From assembly GCF_004751985.1 (NCBI RefSeq), contig NZ_CP038492.1, forward strand, positions 2,728,001 through 2,792,000: a DNA stretch of 64,000 bases. Direction: 5' to 3'. This stretch comes from Rhodophyticola sp. CCM32 (GTDB lineage Bacteria > Pseudomonadota > Alphaproteobacteria > Rhodobacterales > Rhodobacteraceae). Every line of letters starts with the position of its first letter. Positions within the stretch are counted from its first letter, which is position 1. A program made the position numbers and the translations under genes. Positions 1 to 8,418 of this stretch are shown here, piece by piece. The notes under the pieces are model-generated. The model was given only the letters and a program-made list of their open reading frames with translations. It made no database searches and had not been told where the DNA came from.

Positions 1-272
1 TCCGCGTCCAGCGGCACCAAATGGTCCTGCGCACCGGTGGTGATGTCGAAGCAGAACAGATCGGTCTCGCTGGCCATCAGCAGCACATGGTCATCCACCC
101 AGCCCGCGGCCGAGACATAGCGGTCAAACAGCCATTCCTGCCGGGTCTCCCCGGGTTTGGTGAACAGGCGCTTGCCCAGAATATCGAACCAGAACAACTG
201 CTCCAGCCGCGGATGCCACAAGGGCCCTTCGCCCAGCTCATTGCTGCGGGTGTCGAAAACCCCGGCGCTCAT
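1..272 (-). CDS. SMP-30/gluconolactonase-family lactonase (partial)
   Basis: Only the first 90 or so residues are in the window; the gene continues past the left edge. The protein begins [20 protein letters not shown] and continues with a QLFWFDI segment, the typical start of SMP-30/gluconolactonase/LRE beta-propellers, including the early metal-binding Glu in the LGEGPLWHP motif. The family hydrolyses sugar lactones. Its ATG overlaps the dgoA stop as ATGA, so it is the next cistron of the alpha-galactoside operon. Galactonolactone as substrate is inferred from the neighbours DgoK and DgoA. Family assignment is firm, substrate is not. Confidence 0.85.
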   Translation of the reverse strand, partial: MSAGVFDTRSNELGEGPLWHPRLEQLFWFDILGKRLFTKPGETRQEWLFDRYVSAAGWVDDHVLLMASETDLFCFDITTGAQDHLVPLDA

Positions 273-874
273 GCCACGGCCTCATCATAGGCCGCCACAA
301 TCTCGACCGCGCGGACGGTGACATCGGCCAGGCTCAACCCCGGGGTATAGATGCCCGTGCCCAGGCCAAACCCGTCGGCGCTGGCCGCGACCCACTGGGC
401 GAAATTCTGCGGCCCCACGCCGCCGACCATATAGACCTGCGTGCCCGGGGGCAGCACCGCACGGATCGCCTTCAGCCCCTCAACCCCCAGCAGATTGCTT
501 GGGAAGATCTTCAGCCCGTCGGCCCCACCTTTCAAAGCGGCAAAACATTCCGAAGGTGTCAGCACACCGGGAAAGCTCTGCATGCCTGCCGCCTTGGTGG
601 CCGCCACCACCTCGGCATCGAAATTCGGCGAGACGATCAGACGCCCGCCCGCACCGGCCACATGGGCCACATCCTGCCGGGTCAGCACCGTGCCCGCGCC
701 GATCAGGGCCTGATCGCCAAAGCTTTGCGCCATGATCGCGATACTGTCGAGCGGATCGGGAGAGTTCAGCGGCACCTCGATCCGGTCGATCCCGGCCTCG
801 ATCAGGGCCTCGGCAATCGGGGCGGCCTCGGGCGGGGTGATCCCGCGCAGAATGGCAATCAGGGGGCGGCTCAT
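269..874 (-). CDS. dgoA: 2-dehydro-3-deoxy-6-phosphogalactonate aldolase
   Basis: This 201-residue KDPG/KDPGal-type class I aldolase cleaves 2-keto-3-deoxy-6-phosphogalactonate to pyruvate and glyceraldehyde 3-phosphate in the cytoplasm, the last step of the De Ley-Doudoroff pathway. The sequence has IAILRGI at the start, an EVPLNSPDP strand, GAGTVL, and the Schiff-base lysine in DGLKIFPS, with a phosphate-binding GGVGP loop near residue 155. Length is normal. It overlaps dgoK by ATGA (871-874) and the lactonase by ATGA, so the three are translationally coupled. The gluconate-type aldolase Eda is the alternative, but the adjacent DgoK and alpha-galactosidase favour DgoA. Confidence 0.92.
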   Translation of the reverse strand: MSRPLIAILRGITPPEAAPIAEALIEAGIDRIEVPLNSPDPLDSIAIMAQSFGDQALIGAGTVLTRQDVAHVAGAGGRLIVSPNFDAEVVAATKAAGMQSFPGVLTPSECFAALKGGADGLKIFPSNLLGVEGLKAIRAVLPPGTQVYMVGGVGPQNFAQWVAASADGFGLGTGIYTPGLSLADVTVRAVEIVAAYDEAVA

Positions 875-1788
875 GAAATTGTCTCCGATATGGTGGCATA
901 GGCCCGGCCCAGACCCATCAATGTCAAAGGTCCGGCATCCAGAACCCGCGTGTCAACGCCCTGCGCGCCAAGCGCCTGACTGTATAGTGCCGTCAGCCCG
1001 GGCGCGCCCGCCACCACCACCTGCTGGCCCAGCCAGTAGGGCCGGGCGGCGGCAAGCTCTGCCCCGATCAGCGCACCGGATAATCTGGCTCGGGCAGCCT
1101 GGGGGGTTAGGCCCTGCAATATCCCTTCGGCGCGGATCGAAAACAGGCGCTGCGCCATCTTTTCGGGGCGCGAGATTGCATCACTCACGGTCTCTGCAAA
1201 TACGGTCTCATCGGTGCCGTCAGCTGCAATACCGTGGCGCAGAACGCTGTGCTCGGACAAAAACTGGAACATCTCTCCGGTCATGAAGGTCTGGAAGCTG
1301 ACCACCTCGCCCGCGCTGATATGGACCCATTTTGTATGGGTGCCGGGCAGGCATACCACCCCGTCAAAGGAGGGCTCTTCTACAAGAAAACCGGAGATCT
1401 GGGTTTCTTCCCCGCGCATCACATCCACCGGGCTGGCCTGACTGACACCGGGCATGATGAACAGGCGGATACGGGCATCCTGCGTGGGCACGGCCATGGG
1501 GCGCAACGCGGTCGGGGTGCAGGGCGTGGTTTCATAGGGAACCTCGGCCCAGCCCTGACGGGACCCCACCATGCCGCAGGCCATGACCGGCTGTATGCCC
1601 GTCCCCAGCCAGGGTTCGATCAACTGCAACAGCGCGGGTTCAAACCCGTCACGGTCCAGCCCGCCCATCCCTTCGTCAGAGGCCGCCCGCGCCCGCACTG
1701 TTCCATCCCGGCCCATCGCCCAGACCCGCAAGCGCGAGGTGCCCCAATCGACAGCAATCCAGTCCGCATATGTGGTTTCTGCGCTCAT
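871..1788 (-). CDS. dgoK: 2-dehydro-3-deoxygalactonokinase
   Basis: This 305-residue protein belongs to the DgoK family (PF05035). It phosphorylates 2-keto-3-deoxygalactonate with ATP to give the DgoA substrate. The N-terminus has the [14 protein letters not shown] phosphate-binding motif of the ASKHA fold, and PGTHTKWV in the middle is characteristic of the family. Its ATG overlaps the SDR stop by four bases (1785-1788), and its own stop overlaps the dgoA start, so expression is coupled through the operon. Confidence 0.93.
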   Translation of the reverse strand: MSAETTYADWIAVDWGTSRLRVWAMGRDGTVRARAASDEGMGGLDRDGFEPALLQLIEPWLGTGIQPVMACGMVGSRQGWAEVPYETTPCTPTALRPMAVPTQDARIRLFIMPGVSQASPVDVMRGEETQISGFLVEEPSFDGVVCLPGTHTKWVHISAGEVVSFQTFMTGEMFQFLSEHSVLRHGIAADGTDETVFAETVSDAISRPEKMAQRLFSIRAEGILQGLTPQAARARLSGALIGAELAAARPYWLGQQVVVAGAPGLTALYSQALGAQGVDTRVLDAGPLTLMGLGRAYATISETIS

Positions 1789-2570
1789 CCCGGAAACACC
1801 ACGCCGCCATCAATAACCAGCACCTGACCGGTCATCATCCGGCTGCTTTCCGAGGCCAGAAACAGGGTGCCGTCCAGAATATCCGCAGGGCTAAGGTGCT
1901 CTTTGAGGCATTGTTTGCTCATATGGTCGGCCAGGTCCTCGGGGTTGGCCCACATCTCAAGTTGCTTTTCGGTCAGAACCCAGCCAGGCATCAGTGCATT
2001 GACGCGGATCTTGTCGGGCCCGAATTCCCGCGCCAGGCTGCGGGTCATGGCGGTGATCCCGCCATTGGCCGTGGCATAAGACGGATAGCCCGCATTGGCC
2101 ATCATGTAGGACACGGATGAGAAATTCACGATCGAGCCACCACCGGCGGCCTGCATGCCTTCCATCACCGCCTGACAGGCAAAGAAATAGGCTTTGAGGT
2201 TGATCGCCTGCGACCAGTCCCAGAAATCCTCGGTCACTTCCCCGGTGGTGTGACGCTTGTCATTGGCTGCGTTGTTGACCAGCACCGTCACCGGACCATG
2301 GGCCTCGGCAGCCTCGGCGATACAGGCTTTCAGCCGGGGAATATCGGTGATGTCGCAGGGCATGAACAAGGGCCGGTTGCCGGTCTCCTGTTCCATCCGC
2401 GTGGCAAAACCGGACGCGTCGGAGCGCTGGACAAAAGCCACCCGCGCGCCCTGCCGCAAAAACCCCTCGGTCAGGGTCGCGCCAATGCCCGACCCGCCAC
2501 CGGTGATGAAAACCGAGGCTCCTTTCAGGTCAGGGAATTGGGCCGTCATAGATGTCGTATCAGATGTCAC
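1785..2570 (-). CDS. SDR oxidoreductase, probable galactose 1-dehydrogenase, lacking the YxxxK lysine
   Basis: This is a classical-size short-chain dehydrogenase/reductase of 261 residues with a GGGSGIG cofactor loop and an NNAANDKR segment. The start chosen is the GTG at 2570: AAGGAG stands seven bases before it and the GTGA overlaps the alpha-galactosidase stop. The open frame extends upstream to 2615 but has no such signal there. In this pathway the family usually oxidises D-galactose to galactonolactone, which I infer from context. The odd point is the active site: Ser152 and Tyr165 are present, but the codon where YxxxK needs Lys reads AAT (Asn169). Confidence 0.8.
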   Translation of the reverse strand: MTSDTTSMTAQFPDLKGASVFITGGGSGIGATLTEGFLRQGARVAFVQRSDASGFATRMEQETGNRPLFMPCDITDIPRLKACIAEAAEAHGPVTVLVNNAANDKRHTTGEVTEDFWDWSQAINLKAYFFACQAVMEGMQAAGGGSIVNFSSVSYMMANAGYPSYATANGGITAMTRSLAREFGPDKIRVNALMPGWVLTEKQLEMWANPEDLADHMSKQCLKEHLSPADILDGTLFLASESSRMMTGQVLVIDGGVVFPG

Positions 2571-4732
2571 AGGCGTTCTCCTTCGATCACCCAAATGGTT
2601 TCGGGGAAATTCCACGGCAGGACCAGACCATGATGCATCAGCCAGGCGCCTGAAACCTCAATAGTCTCGGTCTTCAAAATCGGTGTGCCCCGGCTGAGCG
2701 CGGGGCTATCGGCCCGGTTCAGCACGGTGATGCGATACCGCGCCTGCGGGTCAAGCGCGGTCAGCCGCAGCGGCCGGGGAGAGATCTGGGCCGAGGTTGC
2801 GGCTTTGCCCGCGAAAACCACAAACCGGTCCCCCTCCCGGGTCATCTGCTGTTCGGCCAGAACAGCGGGGTCGGCACTGTCGAGGCGGAGGATATCGGCG
2901 CCTTCCATCCAGATGCGGTTGTCTTTCCACCAGGCGGTGACCTGTTGCAGCACATGCGCCTCGCGCGGGTCCAGTTCGCGGGGGTCCATCTCGAACCCCA
3001 TATGCCGCTGCGCCGCGACCCAGGCCCGGAACGAGATATCCAGACTGCGCCCCGATGTATGGCAGCGCCGCGGCCCCACATGGGACCCGGTCACCGCCAT
3101 CGGCAGGAACAGCGCCGCGTCATGCTGAATGCGCAGCCGTTCCAGCGCGTCATTGCTGTCGCTCAGCCAGACCCGCTGCGTCCGGTGCAGAATGCCGAAA
3201 TCAATCCGCCCGCCGCCCGAGGCGCAGCTTTCGATCTCGACCAGCGGGAAGGCCCGGCGCAGCCGGTCGATCAGCGCATAGGACCCCCGGGTCTGATCCG
3301 CATCGGGCATCGGCAGAACCCGGTTATGATCCCATTTGATATAGTCGATCTCATGGCCCGACAGGATCGCGGCCATCCGGTCATAGATGAAATCACGCAC
3401 CCCGGGCAGCGCCATGTTCAGGGCTTTTTGCTGACGCCCCAGGGTCTGGTCCTCGCCACCCAGCGCCCAATCGGGATGGGCCCGGTGGATATCGCTGTCA
3501 GGGTTGATCATCTCGGGCTCGAACCAGATGCCAAAGCTCATCCCCAGCCCGTGAACATAGTCGATCAGCGGGTCCAGCCCTTCGGGGTATTTGCGGGCAT
3601 CCACCTTCCAGTCCGACAGGCTGCGGGTGTCATCATCGCGCTGCCCGAACCAGCCATCATCCAGCACAAACCGTTCCGCGCCAAGGGCGGCGGCCCGGGT
3701 GGCGATGTCTTTGAGAACCGGCAGGGAATGATCGAAATAAACCGCCTCCCAGCAATTGTAATGCACGGGCCGGGGTTTGCCGGGCCGGGGCCAGCTCACG
3801 ATCCGGTCGCGCAGATGCCGCTGGAATGCCACCGCACAGCCGTTCAGACCGGTGGCGGAATAGGTGATATAAAGCGGCGCGGTTTCATAACGGGTGGCGG
3901 GTTTCATCTCCATCCGCGCGGCATGGCCGAATTGCACCTGACGGCGGCCATCGGGCAGTTCTTCGGCAATCATCTTATGCCCGCCGGACCAGCCGTAATG
4001 AAAACCATAAGCCTCCCCGCCGGTATTGGTGCAGCCGGTGCAGGGGATGATCAGACCGGGGAAATGTTCATGCCCGGTGCGCCCGGTGCGGTTCTCGCGA
4101 TAGCGCAGGCCCGGCGACCAGGCGGTGCGGTTCAGCTGAAACTCCCCGCACCAGCGGCCCGAGACGTCGATCATCTCGCCACTGTGCTGGGGCGCGGGCA
4201 GAACCGGGGCGGCCAGCCAATGCAGATGAACCGGCCTGTCAGAGTCCAGCCGCGAGGTTGCGGTGATGATACGGGTGTCGGGATCAGCGGCAAAGCGGAT
4301 TGTCAGGGTCAGCCCGTTATCCACATCGCCATAGGTCAGGATCAGGTGTTGGCCATCGCCCTCTTCCGCCTCGAAACAGAATTTCGGCAGCAGTTGCATG
4401 CCATCGCCCGCCCGAAGGATCAGACCGGGCTGGCCCGGGAAGCTGCGCACCGCTTCGGGGCAAAGCGACAGATCGGGGTTTTCATCCAGCATGCCGCCGG
4501 TCACGTCGATCCCATGGGCCGCGTGCAGCGTGGTCAGGTCTTCATCACCTGGCAGCGGCGCGCCCCAATACACAACCTGCGGCAGGCGATCCCCGGTTGC
4601 GGCAAGCACCAGGGTCTGCCGACCGCCATCATCCAGCCGCCAACACCGCGTTTCGGGGTGCCCGTGCGGCACGCCCGCGCCCATGGCAGAGGACGCCGAC
4701 AGCGTTTCCGCAGGTGTAACAGATCGCTTCAT
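2567..4732 (-). CDS. GH36 alpha-galactosidase
   Basis: This 721-residue glycoside hydrolase family 36 enzyme hydrolyses alpha-1,6-galactosides such as melibiose or raffinose. The beta-sandwich N-terminal region (about 1-320) is followed by a (beta/alpha)8 barrel with FVLDDGWF, the nucleophile Asp468 in YIKWDHNR, SCASGGGRID at about 502-511 and the acid/base region SDSND at 524-528. There is no signal peptide, so it should act in the cytoplasm on sugar imported by the adjacent ABC system. An AAGG ribosome site precedes the ATG, and only 14 bases separate it from the permease stop. The exact natural substrate is not fixed by the sequence. Confidence 0.93.
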   Translation of the reverse strand: MKRSVTPAETLSASSAMGAGVPHGHPETRCWRLDDGGRQTLVLAATGDRLPQVVYWGAPLPGDEDLTTLHAAHGIDVTGGMLDENPDLSLCPEAVRSFPGQPGLILRAGDGMQLLPKFCFEAEEGDGQHLILTYGDVDNGLTLTIRFAADPDTRIITATSRLDSDRPVHLHWLAAPVLPAPQHSGEMIDVSGRWCGEFQLNRTAWSPGLRYRENRTGRTGHEHFPGLIIPCTGCTNTGGEAYGFHYGWSGGHKMIAEELPDGRRQVQFGHAARMEMKPATRYETAPLYITYSATGLNGCAVAFQRHLRDRIVSWPRPGKPRPVHYNCWEAVYFDHSLPVLKDIATRAAALGAERFVLDDGWFGQRDDDTRSLSDWKVDARKYPEGLDPLIDYVHGLGMSFGIWFEPEMINPDSDIHRAHPDWALGGEDQTLGRQQKALNMALPGVRDFIYDRMAAILSGHEIDYIKWDHNRVLPMPDADQTRGSYALIDRLRRAFPLVEIESCASGGGRIDFGILHRTQRVWLSDSNDALERLRIQHDAALFLPMAVTGSHVGPRRCHTSGRSLDISFRAWVAAQRHMGFEMDPRELDPREAHVLQQVTAWWKDNRIWMEGADILRLDSADPAVLAEQQMTREGDRFVVFAGKAATSAQISPRPLRLTALDPQARYRITVLNRADSPALSRGTPILKTETIEVSGAWLMHHGLVLPWNFPETIWVIEGERL

Positions 4733-4746
4733 CCCAACCTTGCCCG

Positions 4747-5595
4747 TTACTTCACTGCACCCAGGGTCAGCCCGGCAATAAAGTGTTTCTGCATTGCAAA
4801 GAACATCGCCACCGGCGGAATGGCGGCCACGATGCTGCCGGCGCTCATCAGGTGATACATCGCCCGGTATTGCGCATTGAAACTGGTGATCCCGGCGGTG
4901 ACCGGCTGGCTTTCAGGGCTTTGGGTCAGCACGACGGCCCAGAAATAATCATTCCAGATAAAGGTGAAGATCAGCACCGCCAGCGCCGCGATGGCCGGGC
5001 GCATCAGGGGCAGAACCACATACCAGAAAATCCGCCACTCGCTGACGCCTTCGACCCGCGCGGCCTCGATCAACTCCCGTGGCAGGGCGCGGATGAAATT
5101 GCGCATGAACAGGGTGCAGAACCCGGTCTGGAACGCGATATGGAACAGAACCAGACCGATGCGGGTATCATAAAGCCCCATATCCAGCGTCAGATCCCGG
5201 ACCGGCACCATCAAAATCTGGAACGGCACGAAATTGCCGGCCACAAACATGAAGAAGATCAGAAGATTGCCCTTGAAGCGGTACACCCCAAGCGCGAACC
5301 CGGTCATGCAGGACAGGGCCACAGCCCCCACAACCGTGGGTGCGGTGATCATCACCGAATTCCACAGATAGCGCGGCATGTCGCTGCCGGTGAAGACCAG
5401 AAGGTAATTCGCGATCCCTTCAAAGCTTGATGGCCAGCCCCAGTAATTGCCGGTGGTGAAATCGGCACCCGGCTTGATCGAGAACCACATCACCGCCAGA
5501 AGCGGCAGCAACCACATGAACATCGCCAGCGGCAGCAGCGATTGATAGGTCAGCTGCCAGGAGCGGGAGGTCTTTTCTATCGGGGTGGGAAACAT
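4747..5595 (-). CDS. Carbohydrate ABC transporter permease, MalG type
   Basis: This 282-residue inner-membrane permease of the CUT1 sugar ABC family begins MFPTPIEKTSRSW. About six transmembrane segments are visible, and the EAARVEGVSEWRIFWYVVLPLMRPA stretch contains the EAA loop that docks the ATPase. The open frame extends upstream to 5769, but that part runs through the YjbR-like gene. The start at 5595 follows the YjbR stop with one base between (TGA C ATG), which marks it as the real start. It pairs with the MalF-type permease at 5941-6873 and the ATPase at 9266-10321. Confidence 0.92.
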   Translation of the reverse strand: MFPTPIEKTSRSWQLTYQSLLPLAMFMWLLPLLAVMWFSIKPGADFTTGNYWGWPSSFEGIANYLLVFTGSDMPRYLWNSVMITAPTVVGAVALSCMTGFALGVYRFKGNLLIFFMFVAGNFVPFQILMVPVRDLTLDMGLYDTRIGLVLFHIAFQTGFCTLFMRNFIRALPRELIEAARVEGVSEWRIFWYVVLPLMRPAIAALAVLIFTFIWNDYFWAVVLTQSPESQPVTAGITSFNAQYRAMYHLMSAGSIVAAIPPVAMFFAMQKHFIAGLTLGAVK

Positions 5596-5596
5596 G

Positions 5597-5941
5597 TCAG
5601 TCCTCCGTCCGGGCGGGCAGCGCGTTGCGCAATTTGGCGGGCAGGCCCTTGCGGACCAGATCATAGGACACCTGAATGCGGTGGCGCAGTTCGCCCTCGG
5701 CCACATCCTCGGGCAGGCGGACCCAGCTTTTGTGGAAATACCGCGCCACGGTGGCGACACCGGCGTCAATCAGCATCGCGGCGGTCTCTGTATCCGGGGT
5801 TTTGACCGACACGCCGGGCGTGTTGTCCCCGAAACAGGCAAACATCTTGCCGCCAACCTTCCATGAGCGCAGTTCGTCCGCGCCATCGGCAAACACAGCC
5901 CCGGGCAGGGCGGCGGCAATCGGTGCGACACGGGCCAGCAT
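5597..5941 (-). CDS. MmcQ/YjbR-like small protein inside the sugar transporter operon
   Basis: This protein of about 114 residues has the MmcQ/YjbR (CyaY-like fold) pattern: a VGGKMFACFG strand pair followed by SVKTPD and a C-terminal KSWVRLP...ELRHRIQVSYDLV helix. The biochemical role of the family is not settled; some members are called DNA-binding proteins. The ATG at 5941 overlaps the upstream permease stop by one base (TGATG); a GTG three bases earlier (5944) is possible. Its place between the two permease genes, tightly coupled on both sides, is unusual and gives no direct hint of function. Confidence 0.78.
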   Translation of the reverse strand: MLARVAPIAAALPGAVFADGADELRSWKVGGKMFACFGDNTPGVSVKTPDTETAAMLIDAGVATVARYFHKSWVRLPEDVAEGELRHRIQVSYDLVRKGLPAKLRNALPARTED

Positions 5942-6873
5942 CACACGCCTTTCTCATCGCGGTACATCTTCCACAGGAAGAAGGCGATATAGACCATCAT
6001 GATCATGAACAGCACCACCGCGATGGCCGAGCCATAGCCCATGCGGAACCCGAATTCGCTCAGCGCCACGTCCCACATGTAGAAGGCCAGCACACTGGTC
6101 GAATAAAAACCCGGCCCGCCATCGGTCATGATCGAGATCAGGTCGAAAGACCGCAGCGCGCCGATGATGGTGACCACAAAGGCAATGAAGGTTGCAGGGC
6201 GCAATTGCGGCAACACCACATACCACAGCATTCTTGCACCCTTGGCCCCGTCCAGCCGCCCGGCCTCCACCTGTTCGGGATCCACCGCGTTCAGCCCGGT
6301 GAGATACAGGATCATGCAATAGGCCGTCTGCGGCCAGAGGCCCGCGGCGATAATGCCATAGGTGGCATAACGCGTGTCGCCAAGGATGTTGACCGGGCCA
6401 AGGCCTACCACGCCCAGCACCTCGTTGATCATCCCGAAAGTGGGGTCATAAAACCATGTGAAGACCAGGCCAACCACCACCTGGCTGATCACGAATGGAA
6501 AGAAGAACAGCGATTTATAAAGCCGTATCCCGGTGACCGTCTGGTTCAGGAACAGCGCAATCAGCAAGCCGCCGGGGATCGCCAGAAGATACAGAACCAG
6601 CCAGATCGCGTTGTTTTTCAGCGAGGTCCAGAAATCCGGGTCTGTGTAAAGATCGCGGTAATTCTCCAGCCCGACATAAAGGGCGGTGCTTGATCCGTCC
6701 GGCCGGTCCAGCCCGTTCCATTCAAAGAAAGATATCTGGAAGCTCTGGAAAATCGGAACGATCACATAGACCGCGAAGAACAACAGCCCCGGCAGCAGAA
6801 ACAGCCAGGGCGCGATGGCCTGCTGGCGGAACCGGCGGGGCGGGGCGGGTATCTCTGTTATGGTGCTGGTCAT
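5941..6873 (-). CDS. Carbohydrate ABC transporter permease, MalF type
   Basis: This 310-residue CUT1 family permease has a short cytoplasmic N-terminus, then APWLFLLPGLLFFAVYVIVP as the first membrane helix. An EAA loop reads EAGRLDGAKGARMLWYVVLP near residue 220. It partners the MalG-type permease two genes downstream. An AAGGG ribosome site lies before the ATG and is part of an inverted repeat (6881-6915). A second, GC-rich hairpin separates the gene from the binding-protein gene, so less permease than binding protein is expected per transcript. Confidence 0.93.
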   Translation of the reverse strand: MTSTITEIPAPPRRFRQQAIAPWLFLLPGLLFFAVYVIVPIFQSFQISFFEWNGLDRPDGSSTALYVGLENYRDLYTDPDFWTSLKNNAIWLVLYLLAIPGGLLIALFLNQTVTGIRLYKSLFFFPFVISQVVVGLVFTWFYDPTFGMINEVLGVVGLGPVNILGDTRYATYGIIAAGLWPQTAYCMILYLTGLNAVDPEQVEAGRLDGAKGARMLWYVVLPQLRPATFIAFVVTIIGALRSFDLISIMTDGGPGFYSTSVLAFYMWDVALSEFGFRMGYGSAIAVVLFMIMMVYIAFFLWKMYRDEKGV

Positions 6874-6880
6874 CGGATTG

Positions 6881-6915
6881 CCCTTGGTCAGGGGGCGCAG
6901 AACCTGACCAAAGGG
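6881..6915 (-). promoter_or_regulatory. Inverted repeat over the permease ribosome binding site
   Basis: TTGGTCAGG (6884-6892) pairs with CCTGACCAA (6903-6911), with further pairing of flanking CCC and GGG. On the transcribed minus strand the structure includes the AAGGG ribosome site of the MalF-type permease, so it could limit its translation. This is inferred from sequence symmetry only. Confidence 0.4.
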
Positions 6916-6936
6916 TCAGGCGCGCCGCAAGCGGTG

Positions 6937-6963
6937 CGCCCGCCGGTCAGAAACCGGCGGGCG
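6937..6963 (-). terminator. Intercistronic GC-rich hairpin after the binding-protein gene
   Basis: Perfect 11-base arms, CGCCCGCCGGT (6937-6947) and ACCGGCGGGCG (6953-6963), enclose a 5-base loop. No T-run follows on the minus strand, so it is more likely a 3' end stabiliser or partial terminator than a full stop. Such hairpins between binding-protein and permease genes are common in ABC operons and raise binding-protein levels relative to permease. Confidence 0.6.
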
Positions 6964-7022
6964 ACGAGGATATGGGAGGCGCGCGCGGGCCGTTCTGCGG
7001 CCTGCCCGTGCCCCTGATTGAC

Positions 7023-8288
7023 TCAATAGAACCGCTGACGGGCCTGTTCCAGACGGTCCAGCACCGTATCCAGCGAGGAGGGATCGACCATGAAGGTCTG
7101 GAACCCCTGCATCGCCACCTGCGCCATTTCCGCCGGGGCATCGCGGTCAAAGAACTGCGCGATACCGCCCGGGCTGTTCTGGCTCAACATCTCGAACCCG
7201 GCATTCAGGAACTCGTCATCATCCACCGATGAGGCCGCGTTCACCGGCAATTGGCCCAGCCCGTCGCCGCCATTGATCAGGGTCTGATTGTCCGCCGAGG
7301 TCACGAACAGCAGGAAGGCCCGCGCCGCATCCACATTCGTCGCGCCGGACGGGATATGGAATGTGTCGGTCGGGGCATCTTCGGCCATCTCAACCGAGGC
7401 GTCGATCTGCGGGAACTGATAGAACCCAAGCTGATCATCGCTCAGCCCCGCTTCGCGCAGCGGGGCAACGGCGAAATTGCCCATCAGATAGGCGGCCGCC
7501 TCGCCATTGACCATGAAGGGCAGGGCCTCCTGCCAGCTATAGGTCTGGTGGTTGTCAAGGAAGGCGCCCATGTCGATCAGCTGCTGCCAGTTGGCAAAGG
7601 TCGCGCGGACACGGTCATCGGTCCATGCGATCTCTCCATTGGTCAGCGCCATATGGAAATCATAGCCGTTGGTGCGCATGTTCACATAGTCGAACCAGCC
7701 GCCCGCGGTCCACAGGAACTTGGTCCCGATGGTATAGCAGGCGCGGCCGCTGTCGATGATCGCCTGGCAGTTGGAAATCTCTTCCTCCCAGGTCGTGGGG
7801 GCTTCCAAACCCAATTCGGCAAAGATGTCCTCGCGGTAATAAACGCCCCACTGGTAATAGGTGTAGGGCACGCCATAGATACCATCGCCAATCGTCATCG
7901 ACGCCTGGGTCGAGGCCAGCGCCTCTGTCAGACCACCTTCTTCCCAGAGATCCGAGATATCGGTGAAAAGCCCGGCTTCCACATAGGGCAGCATCCGGTT
8001 GCCCGCATACCAGTTCGCCACGTCGGGCGGATTGGCTTGCAGGAAGTTTCTGATCTGGGTCTTGTAGGCTTCCCGATCAATGATCGTCAGTTCGATGCTC
8101 AGATCCGGGTGCATGGCGCCAAACCGCTCAACCATGCCTTCCATCACTGCGCGGGGCGCAGGGTTGGACATGTCCGAGAATATGACAAGATCGCCCGAAA
8201 GCGCTGCATGGCCATCGGCGAATGCCGCGCCAGACAGAAGGGTCGCCGCAGACAGTGCCGCCGCGCCGGTTGTAAAGATAGACCGCAT
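7023..8288 (-). CDS. Sugar ABC transporter substrate-binding protein
   Basis: This 421-residue family 1 extracellular solute-binding protein is periplasmic and delivers a sugar, probably an alpha-galactoside, to the two permeases. The start at 8288 gives MRSIFTTGAAALSAATLLSG followed by AAFADG, a clear Sec signal peptide with an AFA-DG cleavage site, and has GGAGGAA just upstream; the frame is open eight codons further but lacks that signal. The body has family features such as YGVPYTYYQWGVYYRED. It is the first gene of the operon, next to the putative IclR-type operator. Confidence 0.92.
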   Translation of the reverse strand: MRSIFTTGAAALSAATLLSGAAFADGHAALSGDLVIFSDMSNPAPRAVMEGMVERFGAMHPDLSIELTIIDREAYKTQIRNFLQANPPDVANWYAGNRMLPYVEAGLFTDISDLWEEGGLTEALASTQASMTIGDGIYGVPYTYYQWGVYYREDIFAELGLEAPTTWEEEISNCQAIIDSGRACYTIGTKFLWTAGGWFDYVNMRTNGYDFHMALTNGEIAWTDDRVRATFANWQQLIDMGAFLDNHQTYSWQEALPFMVNGEAAAYLMGNFAVAPLREAGLSDDQLGFYQFPQIDASVEMAEDAPTDTFHIPSGATNVDAARAFLLFVTSADNQTLINGGDGLGQLPVNAASSVDDDEFLNAGFEMLSQNSPGGIAQFFDRDAPAEMAQVAMQGFQTFMVDPSSLDTVLDRLEQARQRFY

Positions 8289-8310
8289 AATTTCCTCCCG
8301 AGGTTGTTCC

Positions 8311-8340
8311 ATTATATGAAACTTGGTTTCTTATATTGAA
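8311..8340. promoter_or_regulatory. Putative IclR/KdgR-type operator in the divergent promoter region
   Basis: GAAAC (8318-8322), TTG, GTTTC (8326-8330) form a palindrome extended by AT-rich flanks, and a further GAAAT half-site follows at about 8338. It lies 29 bases upstream of the binding-protein ATG and about 90 bases before the IclR-family gene. KdgR, an IclR-family sugar-acid regulator, binds TGAAAC...GTTTCA palindromes, so this is the natural operator for the adjacent regulator. Binding itself is inferred. Confidence 0.6.
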
Positions 8341-8418
8341 ATCATAACGCGACTCGGCTTAGGGTTGTCAACAGTTTCCTCCGCACCGGCAGAGTGTATT
8401 TCAAGGATGGAGGAACTG

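Noticed and set aside
2945..4855. Open frame of 636 codons on the plus strand opposite the alpha-galactosidase and permease genes
   Set aside because: It is a GC-rich shadow of real genes: composition rich in Gly, Arg, His and Pro, no ribosome site, no family match.
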